Source: Clostridia bacterium
Lineage (GTDB): Bacteria > Bacillota > Clostridia > Christensenellales > CAG-138
Reading direction: 5' to 3'
Assembly (NCBI GenBank): GCA_017394835.1
Contig: JAFPXD010000059.1
Coordinates: 1 to 64,000, forward strand
Length of the DNA stretch: 64,000 nucleotides
The position numbers were made by a program, and so were the translations under genes. Positions 25,306-34,340 of the stretch are shown piece by piece; position 1 is the first letter of the stretch, and each line of letters starts with the position of its first letter. The notes under the pieces were generated by a model. That model saw only the letters and a program-made list of their open reading frames with translations. It had not been told where the DNA came from and did no database searches.

Positions 25306-25983
25306 TTATTTGGCTTCGGGCTTGAATATCTTGTGCCTGTGCCAGAATGCGTCGTCCTTAGTGAGAACGAGAATATCTATTCCTCCGCCGCATACCTTGG
25401 GCTTCATTTCGAAGCGCTGTAGCTTTATGGTAACGTCGATGAGGAAATCCGCAAAGTCTATCGCATCCCTCAAGGGCATCATGTTATGGTCTATGGGCGT
25501 GGGCGGCTGGGAATTCAAAAGCTTTGTCACGGCCTCCTGTTCGCCGCTCCAGGTCGAAGCGTAACGGATCCTGCCGTTATCCATGTTTATACGCTTCAAT
25601 TCCTTTGCCACGTCATAAACGAAGGGCTCCTCTTCTTCGTATCCGCAGACGAAGAAATGCGCTTTGGGAAAATACTTAAAAGCGTAGGTCCAAAGCTTTT
25701 TCGCAACGTCCGTAACGGTATCCTGCTTGGAGACCTCCTCTATCTCGAATATCCTCAAATAGTCCGAAACGGTCTTGCCGTCGAGTACGGCGAGCCCGCA
25801 GGAGGAGATCCCCACCTTGACTTTGCTCAGCAAAAACACCTTTTGGGCGTTATCGGACATAGTGAACATTCCCTGAGGCTGAGTTTTGCCGTCGGGAGTT
25901 TTGATCATCATGCTGCCGGTCATACGACTGTCGGCGGCAAGCACTATCCCTTCCGGGACGTAAACAGTGCACATTATTGACAT
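25306..25983 (-). CDS. Ntn-hydrolase, proteasome beta-subunit-like
   Basis: 225 residues. The N-terminal strand pair VYVPEGIVLAADSRMTG matches proteasome/HslV subunits. Counting back 16 residues from the Asp of AADSR (the conserved Asp17) places Ser2 as the N-terminal nucleophile once Met is removed. The well-placed AGGAGG (8 bases) favours this ATG over the inner Met4. A Lys in NAQKVFLL could correspond to the catalytic Lys33. It is neither HslV (too long, no hslU) nor clearly Anbu. Assembly and substrate are unknown. It lies downstream of the HAD-ROK gene in the uvrC operon. Confidence 0.75.
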   Translation of the reverse strand: MSIMCTVYVPEGIVLAADSRMTGSMMIKTPDGKTQPQGMFTMSDNAQKVFLLSKVKVGISSCGLAVLDGKTVSDYLRIFEIEEVSKQDTVTDVAKKLWTYAFKYFPKAHFFVCGYEEEEPFVYDVAKELKRINMDNGRIRYASTWSGEQEAVTKLLNSQPPTPIDHNMMPLRDAIDFADFLIDVTIKLQRFEMKPKVCGGGIDILVLTKDDAFWHRHKIFKPEAK

Positions 25984-26004
25984 ATAATAAACCTCCTGAT
26001 TGAT

Positions 26005-27714
26005 TTACAGTATTGAACCGATCATGCCCGCGTCGTTTCCCTCAACGGCGGCTTCTATACGCCCGCAGGAACCGAAAAAGCATTTTTCGGCGACAAGCTT
26101 ACGAAGAGGCTCGAGCATGAATTCACCCGCGCCCGAGACGCCGCCGCCAATCGCGATCATTTCCGGATCGAACACGTTTACAAACGACGCGACCGCATCG
26201 CCAAGCGCATCGAGATATTCATTGAAAAGCGAGACGGCCGTTTCATCCCCGGCTTTGGCGCAGTCTATGAGAAGCTTCGCATCGGGTTTCGCGCCTTGGG
26301 AAGCAAGCAGGGCGATCATTCCGACGCCGTTCTTTACGGCTTCTTCCGCTTTGCGCTTCAATGCCGTCGCGGAGCAAAGGGTCTCTATGCAGCCGCGGCG
26401 CCCGCACCCGCATTTTATTCCGCCTCTTTCAAGAACCGCGTGGCCGAGCTCCGTTCCGCGGCCCATTCCGCCGCCGAAGGTCTTTCCTTCAAAAACGATG
26501 CTTCCGCCAACGCCTGTTCCGAGCGTGAGCATGAGCCCCGTCCCGACTCCCTTCAGTACGCCCTTTTCGATCTCCGCCTTGCAGGCGGCGTCCGCATCGT
26601 TGCAGACCTTAACGCGCTTTGCGGGCATTATCCGCTCCGCAAGGGATTTAAGCTCAACGTTATGGAGCCCTATATTCCAAGCATCGACTATCGCTCCCCT
26701 GCTGTTCACGGAGCCGGGCACCGTTATTCCGACGGTATCTATCGCCATATTGCCGGCAAGCTCGCGCGCGGTATCTTTGAGGAGCTTCAGCATCGCTTCC
26801 GGATCGCCGAATGGAGTGGGCTTCTGCACCTTCTTTATCACGTTGTATTCGCCGTCTATGAGGCCGGCCTTCAGCGTGGTCCCGCCTATATCGAACCCCA
26901 CCGAAACCGAAACGGGCTCATTCAATACGCAGTTGTCTATAAACCAGGCGACGCCGTCATCCTCACAGGAAGGAGCGATAACTTCAGCGGCCTTTATGCA
27001 GACGGGGCTGCCACCCGCTACGCATCCGCCTAGGCCCGCCCATTCTATCATATCGCTGTCGAGCGTGTTGTCGCCTATCGCGGCTGTCTCTTCTTGTGAG
27101 ATACCCAGATGTTCCGCAAGGATCCTAAGCGCCGAGCCTTTGCTAGCGCCTATCTTATTGAATTCGATAAATCCGGGGGAAGAAGCAAATACGGCCGCTC
27201 TTCCTTCAAGCTTTTCGGTGAAATAAGGTATCAGCCTTTCAACGTCCTCCGGTTCTGTGATTATGAGCACCTTCGGAACGTTCTGCCAGAGTTTTTTGCG
27301 AATATCGGGATCTATTCTCGCCGGAAGGCCGAGATGCTCCGAATATGCTTTCCCGTAAGGATGCTCCTTCTCGTAAACTATCTCATCGCCTTGATAAAGA
27401 TGCGCGTGCAGGCCGAGCTCATCCGCAAGCTCAAGAATGAAATTGACCGTTTCGGGATCGAGCTCCGTCGTCATAAAGGGCTTGCCCGTCGCAGCGTCGC
27501 TTATGAGAGCGCCTCCGTAATTGATAACAAGGCGGGAGATCCCGAGCTCGCGTATTACGGACGATGAGCCGTGAAAGCCCCTCCCCGTCGCAAGGGTCAC
27601 GTAGATCCCGGCATTCTCGGCTCTTTTTACAGCCGCCTTGCAGGCTTCGGAGATAATACCGAAGCGGGGCAGTATCGTATCGTCTATGTCGATGGCAAGA
27701 AGCTTATATTTCAC
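26005..27714 (-). CDS. Fusion: HAD phosphatase (Cof type) + ROK sugar kinase
   Basis: 569 residues. Residues 1-270 are a Cof-type HAD hydrolase: DIDDTILPR (nucleophile Asp), ATGRGF, then a Lys in NKIGASKGSAL and AIGDNTLDSDMI. Residues about 280-569 are a ROK kinase: VGFDIGGTTLKAGL phosphate loop, the catalytic Asp in VCNDADAACKAE, ELGHAVL, and the zinc motif CGCGRRGCIET. A sugar phosphatase and a sugar kinase in one chain would oppose each other unless substrates differ or the HAD part clears a side product. Its start overlaps the uvrC stop by 4 bases. Confidence 0.88.
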   Translation of the reverse strand: MKYKLLAIDIDDTILPRFGIISEACKAAVKRAENAGIYVTLATGRGFHGSSSVIRELGISRLVINYGGALISDAATGKPFMTTELDPETVNFILELADELGLHAHLYQGDEIVYEKEHPYGKAYSEHLGLPARIDPDIRKKLWQNVPKVLIITEPEDVERLIPYFTEKLEGRAAVFASSPGFIEFNKIGASKGSALRILAEHLGISQEETAAIGDNTLDSDMIEWAGLGGCVAGGSPVCIKAAEVIAPSCEDDGVAWFIDNCVLNEPVSVSVGFDIGGTTLKAGLIDGEYNVIKKVQKPTPFGDPEAMLKLLKDTARELAGNMAIDTVGITVPGSVNSRGAIVDAWNIGLHNVELKSLAERIMPAKRVKVCNDADAACKAEIEKGVLKGVGTGLMLTLGTGVGGSIVFEGKTFGGGMGRGTELGHAVLERGGIKCGCGRRGCIETLCSATALKRKAEEAVKNGVGMIALLASQGAKPDAKLLIDCAKAGDETAVSLFNEYLDALGDAVASFVNVFDPEMIAIGGGVSGAGEFMLEPLRKLVAEKCFFGSCGRIEAAVEGNDAGMIGSIL

Positions 27715-29561
27715 TTTTCTTCCTCCGTGTTTTTTTCTTGTTCATGAAAATGCGCGTAAACGTTCCTTGCCGCGGCGGCGTTCATGCCCTTTACTGCCGA
27801 AAGCTCCTCCTCCGAGGCGTTCTTTATGGCGTCAAGAGTCGGGAAGCTGTCAAACAGCGCGCGCCTGCGCTTTTCGCCGACCCCGGGTATCGTCTGCAGA
27901 ACGGAGAACAGCGCCGTTTTGGAACGCATCGTGCGGTGATAGGTTATGGCGAACCTATGCGCCTCGTCACGGATGCGCTGAAGCAGATGGAGCGTACTGC
28001 TCGATTTCGGGAGCGAAACAGGCTCCGGATCGTCCGGAAGGATAATATCCTCGTTTTCCTCGGCCAAGCCTATCGCGGGGATGTATGAAAGCCCGAACTC
28101 ATCGAGTACCTCGAGCGCGACGTTTAGCTGGCCTCTGCCTCCGTCCATTATAAGCAGATCCGGCAGATCGGTCCATTTTTCATCCCCCTCGGCGGCCCTT
28201 GCAAAGCGCCTGGTAAGATGTTCGCGCATGGCCTCGTAATCGTCGCCGCCGGTTTGAGCCTTGGTTTTGAACCGACGGTAAAGCGCCTTTGCGGGCTTGC
28301 CGTCAATGAACACCACCATAGAGCCCACGGTATCCCTGCCCTGGAAATGGGAGTTATCGAAGCATTCCATCCTGCGGGGAAGCTCATCCATGCCCACGAT
28401 GCGTGAAAGCTCCGCAAGAGCCCCTTCTCCGCGCTCCCATTCACGGTGCATGAGCTCGCGCCTGCGCTTGAGCGCTTCAACTCCGTTAAGATACGCCATT
28501 TCCGCAAGCTGCTTCTTTTCTCCCCTTTGGGGAACGGTTATTTTTACCGCGTGCCCGCAGTCCTCGCGCAGGCAGGATGCTATCACGGCGGGATCCTCCG
28601 GCGCCGCGCGGCAGACTATTTCAGGCGGCACGAAGCCGCTTTCGATATAGAACTGCATAAGGAACGAAGCCATTATCTCCCCTTCGGATTCGCCGTCGGC
28701 AGTCACGAAATAACTGTCTGTCATAACAACGTTTCCGTCTCGCATCATTGTTGCGTAAACCACGGTGTTAAGATCGTCGCTTGCGATGGCAAATACGTCG
28801 AAGCTGTTTACGACCGTCGTTGCAGCGCGCTGTTTCGCGGCAAGGCTTTCTATTGCGCGTATGCGGTCTCTCAAGACCGCGGCTCTTTCGAAATCCATAT
28901 TTTCCGCGGCTTCGAGCATCCTTTGGGTGAGCTCATCGGTAACGGGCTTGCTTCTTCCCTGCAGCATCATCGAGATGTTATCGAGCAGATGATGGTATTC
29001 CTCACGCGTGACTTTCCCCGAGCATGGAGCGCAGCATTTGCCTATATGATACATGAGACAGGGCCGTTCGCGCCTTGCTATGGCTTTTTCGATATCCTTT
29101 CTGCAGTGACGGATGGGGAAATGATCCCTTATCGCGCCTATTGCTTCACGCAGGGATACCGCGGAAAGGTACGGACCGAAATACTTTGCTCCGTCCTTCC
29201 TGAGTTTCCTCACTATCTCGACCCGCGGGAAATCCTTTGTGTAGTCGATACGAACGTAAGGAAAGTGCTTGTCGTCTTTCAGCAGTATGTTATAGCGGGG
29301 GCGGTTCTGCTTTATCATATTGCATTCGAGCGTCAGCGCCTCCGCCTCCGTGGCGGTGATGGTAAATTCGAAATCCGCAATATTCGATACCATGGCCGCG
29401 ACCTTGGGCGATTTGCGTGTATTTTGAAAATACTGCCTCACCCTGTTTTTGAGGTTTACGGCTTTGCCGACGTATATGATCTCCCCCATGGAGTTATACA
29501 TGCGGTAAACGCCCGGCTCATCCGGCAAAAGCTTTAATTTATCCCTTATCCTGTCGTTCAT
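27711..29561 (-). CDS. uvrC: Excinuclease ABC subunit C
   Basis: 616 residues with all domains: GIY-YIG nuclease (EPGVYRMYN, IIYVGKAVNL), a Cys cluster CLMYHIGKCCAPCSG, the UVR motif (ENMDFERAAVLRDRI), the RNase H-like nuclease (ECFDNSHFQGRDTVG), and C-terminal HhH (TIPGVGEKRRRALF). It makes both cuts flanking DNA lesions with UvrB. It leads a leftward operon with the HAD-ROK and Ntn genes. Confidence 0.97.
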   Translation of the reverse strand: MNDRIRDKLKLLPDEPGVYRMYNSMGEIIYVGKAVNLKNRVRQYFQNTRKSPKVAAMVSNIADFEFTITATEAEALTLECNMIKQNRPRYNILLKDDKHFPYVRIDYTKDFPRVEIVRKLRKDGAKYFGPYLSAVSLREAIGAIRDHFPIRHCRKDIEKAIARRERPCLMYHIGKCCAPCSGKVTREEYHHLLDNISMMLQGRSKPVTDELTQRMLEAAENMDFERAAVLRDRIRAIESLAAKQRAATTVVNSFDVFAIASDDLNTVVYATMMRDGNVVMTDSYFVTADGESEGEIMASFLMQFYIESGFVPPEIVCRAAPEDPAVIASCLREDCGHAVKITVPQRGEKKQLAEMAYLNGVEALKRRRELMHREWERGEGALAELSRIVGMDELPRRMECFDNSHFQGRDTVGSMVVFIDGKPAKALYRRFKTKAQTGGDDYEAMREHLTRRFARAAEGDEKWTDLPDLLIMDGGRGQLNVALEVLDEFGLSYIPAIGLAEENEDIILPDDPEPVSLPKSSSTLHLLQRIRDEAHRFAITYHRTMRSKTALFSVLQTIPGVGEKRRRALFDSFPTLDAIKNASEEELSAVKGMNAAAARNVYAHFHEQEKNTEEEK

Positions 29562-29602
29562 GCCTCTATTATAAACTATTTTCGGAATTTTGGGAACCCA
29601 TA

Positions 29603-29631
29603 TTGCAATTTCGTCGTTATATATGTAAAAT
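29603..29631 (+). promoter_or_regulatory. Serpin promoter with adjoining inverted repeat
   Basis: TTGCAA, 17 bases, TAAAAT. Overlapping the end of the -10 is AATGGT-tattg-ACCATT (29629-29645), a 6-5-6 inverted repeat well placed to be an operator. Confidence 0.5.
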
Positions 29632-29666
29632 GGTTATTGACCATTACACTAAAGGAGGTCCATACA

Positions 29667-30926
29667 ATGTTCAAAAGAATACTGACCATATCCCTTGCAA
29701 TACTAATGGCGGCCTGCGCAGGCTGCGTTCGTACGGAAGCTCCATCTAATGAGCCCGATAACGCGGAAGCCATTGGCTTTATAAACAAAAAAGGGCAGGC
29801 GGTCCCCCTTTCCATCAGGATCAAGGATCGTGAGAAGATGCCCCTCGATTCCTATGACGCGGCATATTCCACCGTCAATAACGAATTTGCCGTCACTATG
29901 CTTGGCGCCATGCCCGAAGATCATACATGCGTATTCTCCCCCCTCTCACTGCAGATAGCGCTTCAGATCCTTGCCACGGGCGGCGATGAAGCCACATGTG
30001 AAAAGATGCTGAACAGCATCTGCCCGGGCCTTGACCGCAAAACGATAGAAACAAGCTCCGCCGCGCTTATAGACAGGCTCGTTAAATCTGAAGGCGTTAC
30101 TATAAACTCCGCCGTTGCGGTGAATTCCGCTTATCAGGTATGCGAAGCTTTTGCCAATTCCGCCGCAGATAACTATCTGGCTTCCGTGGGTACTTTAGAT
30201 TTTTCCGATCCCGATGCGGCGCTTGCCGAGATCAACGGTTGGGTCGAGCATAATACCGACGGGCTTATAAAGCAGCTTTTGGATCGCTCCGATATAAGCG
30301 TTGAGACCGCCGTTGTGATACTCAACGCGCTCACTCTCAAGCTCAACTGGAAGCATCCTTTCACTCTTCAGCGCGGTCAGATCGTCTTCACCGATATTAA
30401 CGGCAACACCTCCAGCGCGCCTGAAATGAAGCTCGTCAAGGAGCTTAACTACGGCAAGTTCCCCGAAGGCCAGATGGCCGTTCTTCCCTATGAAGGCGGT
30501 GAATACGCTATGGCGCTCATACTCCCCGCCGAGGGAGTGACAGCCTCCGAAGCCGCCGCCGCTCTTATAGGCAAATACGAAAGCTGTTCCCCTATCAATA
30601 TCTGCATTCGTATGCCCAAGCTTGAGCTGAACGATAAGATCGACGTCCTTAAAATGACCGAAAAGCTCGGTATAAAGGAGGCTCTCGAGGGCAATTATAC
30701 CGAGATGATCGGCGACAGCGTTTCTATCACCACCATCCTTCAGGGCGCGACTCTTTCAGTGACCGAATCCGGTACGACCGCCGCCGCGGCTACCGCGATA
30801 GTGGGCACGAAGGGCGTCGAATGGTTCGAGACCGAAATGGTCTGCGACCGCCCCTTCGCCATGGTCATCTATAACGTGGAAACCGGCGCCGTGTTGTTTG
30901 TTTCCGTTGTCAACTCGCTTGATTAA
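29667..30926 (+). CDS. Serpin family protease inhibitor, lipoprotein
   Basis: 419 residues from the ATG at 29667, 9 bases after AAAGGAGG. Signal peptide with a Cys (ILMAAC or ACAGC) suited to lipid attachment, so it should sit on the outer face of the membrane. The serpin fold is clear: HTCVFSPLSLQIALQILATGG, LNALTLKLNWKHPF, and the reactive-loop hinge VTESGTTAAAATAIV followed by VCDRPFAMVIYN. Hinge residues are small, as needed for loop insertion, so it should be inhibitory. The scissile bond by spacing is near GTKGV. It likely neutralises serine or cysteine proteases. Two dockerin proteins follow, after a terminator. Confidence 0.93.
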   Translation: MFKRILTISLAILMAACAGCVRTEAPSNEPDNAEAIGFINKKGQAVPLSIRIKDREKMPLDSYDAAYSTVNNEFAVTMLGAMPEDHTCVFSPLSLQIALQILATGGDEATCEKMLNSICPGLDRKTIETSSAALIDRLVKSEGVTINSAVAVNSAYQVCEAFANSAADNYLASVGTLDFSDPDAALAEINGWVEHNTDGLIKQLLDRSDISVETAVVILNALTLKLNWKHPFTLQRGQIVFTDINGNTSSAPEMKLVKELNYGKFPEGQMAVLPYEGGEYAMALILPAEGVTASEAAAALIGKYESCSPINICIRMPKLELNDKIDVLKMTEKLGIKEALEGNYTEMIGDSVSITTILQGATLSVTESGTTAAAATAIVGTKGVEWFETEMVCDRPFAMVIYNVETGAVLFVSVVNSLD

Positions 30927-30967
30927 GGCTTCTCTGTTCAGATAAGGTTTGCATCAATGGTTTTACC

Positions 30968-31000
30968 GCCCTGCGCGCATTGCCGCGCAGGGCTTTTTTT
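30968..31000 (+). terminator. Serpin terminator
   Basis: A perfect 10-bp GC-rich stem (GCCCTGCGCG) with a 6-base loop and seven T. Confidence 0.92.
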
Positions 31001-31011
31001 GCACAAATATA

Positions 31012-31039
31012 TTGACTCTTCAACTTATTCTGCTATAAT
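31012..31039 (+). promoter_or_regulatory. Promoter of the first dockerin paralogue
   Basis: TTGACT, 16 bases, TATAAT, followed by GGAGG and the ATG at 31064. Confidence 0.75.
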
Positions 31040-31063
31040 TCAGTAAGAACGGAGGTTGAAGAT

Positions 31064-32563
31064 ATGAAAAGAATTACCGCCATACTTTTAGCTGTTTTTA
31101 TGCTGGCGCTCTCGCTGCCCGTTATCGCGGCCGAACCCGCCGCTTCAAAGGCGCGGACCACGCTGCTTGACCTTTCAAACGTCACCTCGGCAGCTTCATC
31201 CTCTGCCGAGGGCTGGGCGTTCGATCCGACTGGGAACAACGGAGAACCCAAGCTAACGCTCAATTCATACGGCCTTGAAAGCGCTCACAGCGCGCCGATA
31301 CTCCTTCCCCGCAACGCAACGGTCGTTGTCAACGGCGTCTGCTATATCGACAACGCTATGCTTTCGGAACCCCATTCCGTTATAAAAGGCGGCGAAGACG
31401 GCTATCTGCGCATCTGCGGCTCCGGCACTCTTAACCTTTATTCCGAGACATATAACGCACGCTGTATCGATATGCCTCTTGAGGGCGAAAACATAAACGT
31501 CAAGCATCTTTATATCGACGGAGTGACCGTTAACTGCCGCGCTCTCGAGAGGAATATGTATAACGCCTCAACCCTCGAAGCCTGTATCTATGCCGGAGGA
31601 TTCATTACCATAACGAACGCTAACATCTATACGATCTATGGCGGTTACGGCTTGAAGACCTACGGCTATACTCCCATCGGCGGTACTAGCGATGAAACGG
31701 CCAACCCCATTTTGATAGAAAACAGCGTTATCAATATCCAAAATTACAGCGACAACGGGCTTTGGAATTACGCTAAGGGCATAAGCACCACCTTCGGCAA
31801 AGTGATAATAAGGGGCAGCAGCGACGTTACGATCAACGCCGGGTCTCAGAGCATTTACAGCTATCACTCTCTCAATATAGAAGGCGGCACTGTGCGGATC
31901 CTCTCCACCCCCGTCAGCACCGCCAATATAGCCGCGATCGTCTATTGCAGTAAGCTAAAGGTAAAAAACGGCGCAACGAGCTTCTATGTTTCCACCACGA
32001 ATTACCCTTTGACCAAAGTGCTTTACTGTAAGGAGGAAGGCTCCTCGTTCATGGGCAGCGGAATGACCTGTTCCATAGGCACTTTTGAAAACGGCGATTA
32101 TACCCCCGCTCCGGATCCCAACAACAATAATATGCCCGCGGTGGAAGTCATTGCGGCCGGCAATACCCACACCGCTTCATTCTACGGCTTTGACGGCCGT
32201 CTTGTGGGCTCCGTTCAGGTCCCCCACGGCGGGAACGCTTCAGCGCCCTCCGTTCCCCGTATAATCGACAACGCCAATGGCAGTTACGTGTTTTACGGAT
32301 GGGATAAGCCCCTTACCAATATAACTCAGGATACCGATTACCATGCTGTCTATCTGCTTATAGGCGACGCTGACCACAGCGACGACGTTACCGCTTCGGA
32401 TGCGCTTTTGGTCCTGCGAAACGCAATGGGCATGCAGGAGCTTGACGATACGGTTCATTTCTGCTGTGATATTGATCGTGACGATTCCCTTACGGCTTCC
32501 GATGCGCTGCTCATACTGCGCTATACGATGGAACTCATAAGCAGCCTTGCATTTAATTTCTGA
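31064..32563 (+). CDS. Secreted dockerin protein, paralogue 1
   Basis: 499 residues. Signal peptide MKRITAILLAVFMLALSLPVIAA. Residues about 30-90 hold a block shared with the next gene (TLLDLSN, EGWAF, PTG.NG, SAHSAPI.LP). About 90-340 are short repeats with recurring I-x-N-(A/S)-x-I and G-G strands, likely a beta-helix. An InlB-type repeat follows (FYGFDGRLVGSVQVPHGG ... YVFYGWDKPLTNI), then a dockerin (DADHSDDVTASDALLVLR and DIDRDDSLTASDALLILR). No catalytic signature is seen. It could bind glycans or mediate adhesion. Confidence 0.85.
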   Translation: MKRITAILLAVFMLALSLPVIAAEPAASKARTTLLDLSNVTSAASSSAEGWAFDPTGNNGEPKLTLNSYGLESAHSAPILLPRNATVVVNGVCYIDNAMLSEPHSVIKGGEDGYLRICGSGTLNLYSETYNARCIDMPLEGENINVKHLYIDGVTVNCRALERNMYNASTLEACIYAGGFITITNANIYTIYGGYGLKTYGYTPIGGTSDETANPILIENSVINIQNYSDNGLWNYAKGISTTFGKVIIRGSSDVTINAGSQSIYSYHSLNIEGGTVRILSTPVSTANIAAIVYCSKLKVKNGATSFYVSTTNYPLTKVLYCKEEGSSFMGSGMTCSIGTFENGDYTPAPDPNNNNMPAVEVIAAGNTHTASFYGFDGRLVGSVQVPHGGNASAPSVPRIIDNANGSYVFYGWDKPLTNITQDTDYHAVYLLIGDADHSDDVTASDALLVLRNAMGMQELDDTVHFCCDIDRDDSLTASDALLILRYTMELISSLAFNF

Positions 32564-32593
32564 TTGACTGATGCATGCTGAAAATGTTATAAT
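32564..32593 (+). promoter_or_regulatory. Promoter of the second dockerin paralogue
   Basis: TTGACT, 18 bases ending in TGT, then TATAAT. The paralogues therefore have separate promoters. Confidence 0.65.
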
Positions 32594-32620
32594 ATAGTTT
32601 GGAATGGAGGTAATATCCAA

Positions 32621-34270
32621 ATGAAGAAACTTATCGCGATACTTTTGGTCATGCTTTTGGCAGCCGCGCTCATCCCCGTCGGCGCGGAACCCACAAGAGC
32701 TCAGAGGACTTCTCTCCTCGATCTCTCCAACGCAACGAGCTCCCAGTCTAACTCAAACGAGGGTTGGGCGTTCAACCCCACCGGCAAGAACGGCAAGCCC
32801 CTTCTCACCCTCACCAATTACGGCTCCGCTTCCGCTCACAGCGCTCCCATAAAGCTCCCCAAGAATACGACCGTTCACGTTGAAGGCGAATGCTATATCG
32901 ACAATTCCGTTATCAGCAGCACGATCTACGACGTCATTTACGCTCCCGTTGACGGCAACCTGTGGTTCGAGGGCGACGGCACCCTCAATCTTTACGCTCC
33001 CAACGGCGATAGGAACAACGGCAAATGCATATTCCTCAACACCGGCGGCACCAACGCCAATGACGAGTGGCTCTATATCGACGATCTTACCATCAACTGC
33101 TACTCCAAGGAATACCAGAATCCTTCCAATTACTGCCACCCCTGCATCAGCGGCGGTCTCTGCATCGAAATCAGGAACGCCACCGTTCGCACCTATGGCG
33201 GTTTGAGGGGTATCTATACCTTCGGTTACGGTCCCGCGGGCGCGACCGAAGAGCAGCAGAATCATATCCTTATTGAAAACAGCGTTATCTATATCGAAAA
33301 CCAGTCCACTTATTTGACCAACAACAACGGCGGCAACGGAATTTTCATTTCCGGCGGCAGGATAATGCTCATCAACAGCGACGTTACCGTTTACGGCGAT
33401 ACCGGCGCCGTGCAGTGTCACAACAACACTCTGCTTATAGACGGCGGCTCCGTAAAGGTTTATTCAAGGCCTCTGGGCGTCAGCCCCAAGATTCCCGGCA
33501 TCCGTGTTTCCGCTATCAAGATAACCGAGAATACCGATTACTTCTATGTGGGAACTCACGATCCCAGGTACATTTACCTTGTGGGTACCAGCCACGATTC
33601 CTATAACGTCAATATCAGCAGCGAGCTTAACGTTACTATCGGCTCCTATACCGGCACTTCCATTGATTACGGCCTCGATCCCAACAGGAACGATCTCCCC
33701 GCATTCGAGGTCTGCAAGGATGCGCCCGTTCAGCCTCATACCGTCACCTTCGTCGATTGGGACGGCACGGTGCTTTCCACTCAGGAAGTCCTCGACGGCG
33801 GCGCGGCTGAAGCTCCCGCCGTACCCGGCCGCGATGGTTACACCTTTACCGGATGGGACGTTGATTTCACCAACGTGACCTCCGATCTCACCGTTACCGC
33901 GCAGTATCAGATCATGACCTTTACCGTTACGTTCCTCGGCAGAAACGGCTTCGTTTACGAGCAGACCGTCGAATACGGGAGCGCTGCCGCGGCTCCTGCC
34001 GTGCCCGATGACGGCTTCTGGAGATTCTTCGCATGGGACAGGGAATTTGACTGCGTCACCGAAAACATCACAGTAAATGCGATCTACGGCCTTAAGGGCG
34101 ACGTCAACTGTGACGGCGTGGTTGATTCCGCCGATATAACTCTCGCCGCCGCTTATTCAATGAGCGCCGGCGAGGTGACTCCCCTCGGCGTCTTCAACGG
34201 TGATATGAACAACGACGGCATTCTCAACGCAGCCGATCTTTCCGCTCTCTACGGCTACATTCAGGGCTGA
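32621..34270 (+). CDS. Secreted dockerin protein, paralogue 2
   Basis: 549 residues with the signal peptide MKKLIAILLVMLLAAALIPVGA and the same N-terminal block and beta-helix-like middle as paralogue 1. It has two InlB-type repeats (VTFVDWDGTVLSTQEVLDGG...YTFTGWD and VTFLGRNGFVYEQTVEYG...WRFFAWD). Its dockerin (DVNCDGVVDSADITLAAA, DMNNDGILNAADLSALYG) is far closer to that of the 2111-aa protein at 174-6509 than to paralogue 1. The gene is rich in C-ending codons, suggesting good expression. Confidence 0.86.
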   Translation: MKKLIAILLVMLLAAALIPVGAEPTRAQRTSLLDLSNATSSQSNSNEGWAFNPTGKNGKPLLTLTNYGSASAHSAPIKLPKNTTVHVEGECYIDNSVISSTIYDVIYAPVDGNLWFEGDGTLNLYAPNGDRNNGKCIFLNTGGTNANDEWLYIDDLTINCYSKEYQNPSNYCHPCISGGLCIEIRNATVRTYGGLRGIYTFGYGPAGATEEQQNHILIENSVIYIENQSTYLTNNNGGNGIFISGGRIMLINSDVTVYGDTGAVQCHNNTLLIDGGSVKVYSRPLGVSPKIPGIRVSAIKITENTDYFYVGTHDPRYIYLVGTSHDSYNVNISSELNVTIGSYTGTSIDYGLDPNRNDLPAFEVCKDAPVQPHTVTFVDWDGTVLSTQEVLDGGAAEAPAVPGRDGYTFTGWDVDFTNVTSDLTVTAQYQIMTFTVTFLGRNGFVYEQTVEYGSAAAAPAVPDDGFWRFFAWDREFDCVTENITVNAIYGLKGDVNCDGVVDSADITLAAAYSMSAGEVTPLGVFNGDMNNDGILNAADLSALYGYIQG

Positions 34271-34294
34271 TAAGGAGCTGTGATTCAAAACGAT

Positions 34295-34330
34295 AACCGC
34301 CGGGCTTAAAAAAGCCCGGCGGTTTGTTTT
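34295..34330. terminator. Strong terminator between convergent genes
   Basis: ACCGCCGGGCTT stem with an A-rich loop, followed by TTTGTTTT on the plus strand and an A/T-rich flank on the other side, so it probably works in both directions. Confidence 0.9.
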
Positions 34331-34340
34331 CTTCTCAAGC

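Noticed and set aside
26000..27226. 408-codon Ser/Pro-rich plus-strand ORF
   Set aside because: It is the shadow of the HAD-ROK gene; the composition is typical of antisense frames.
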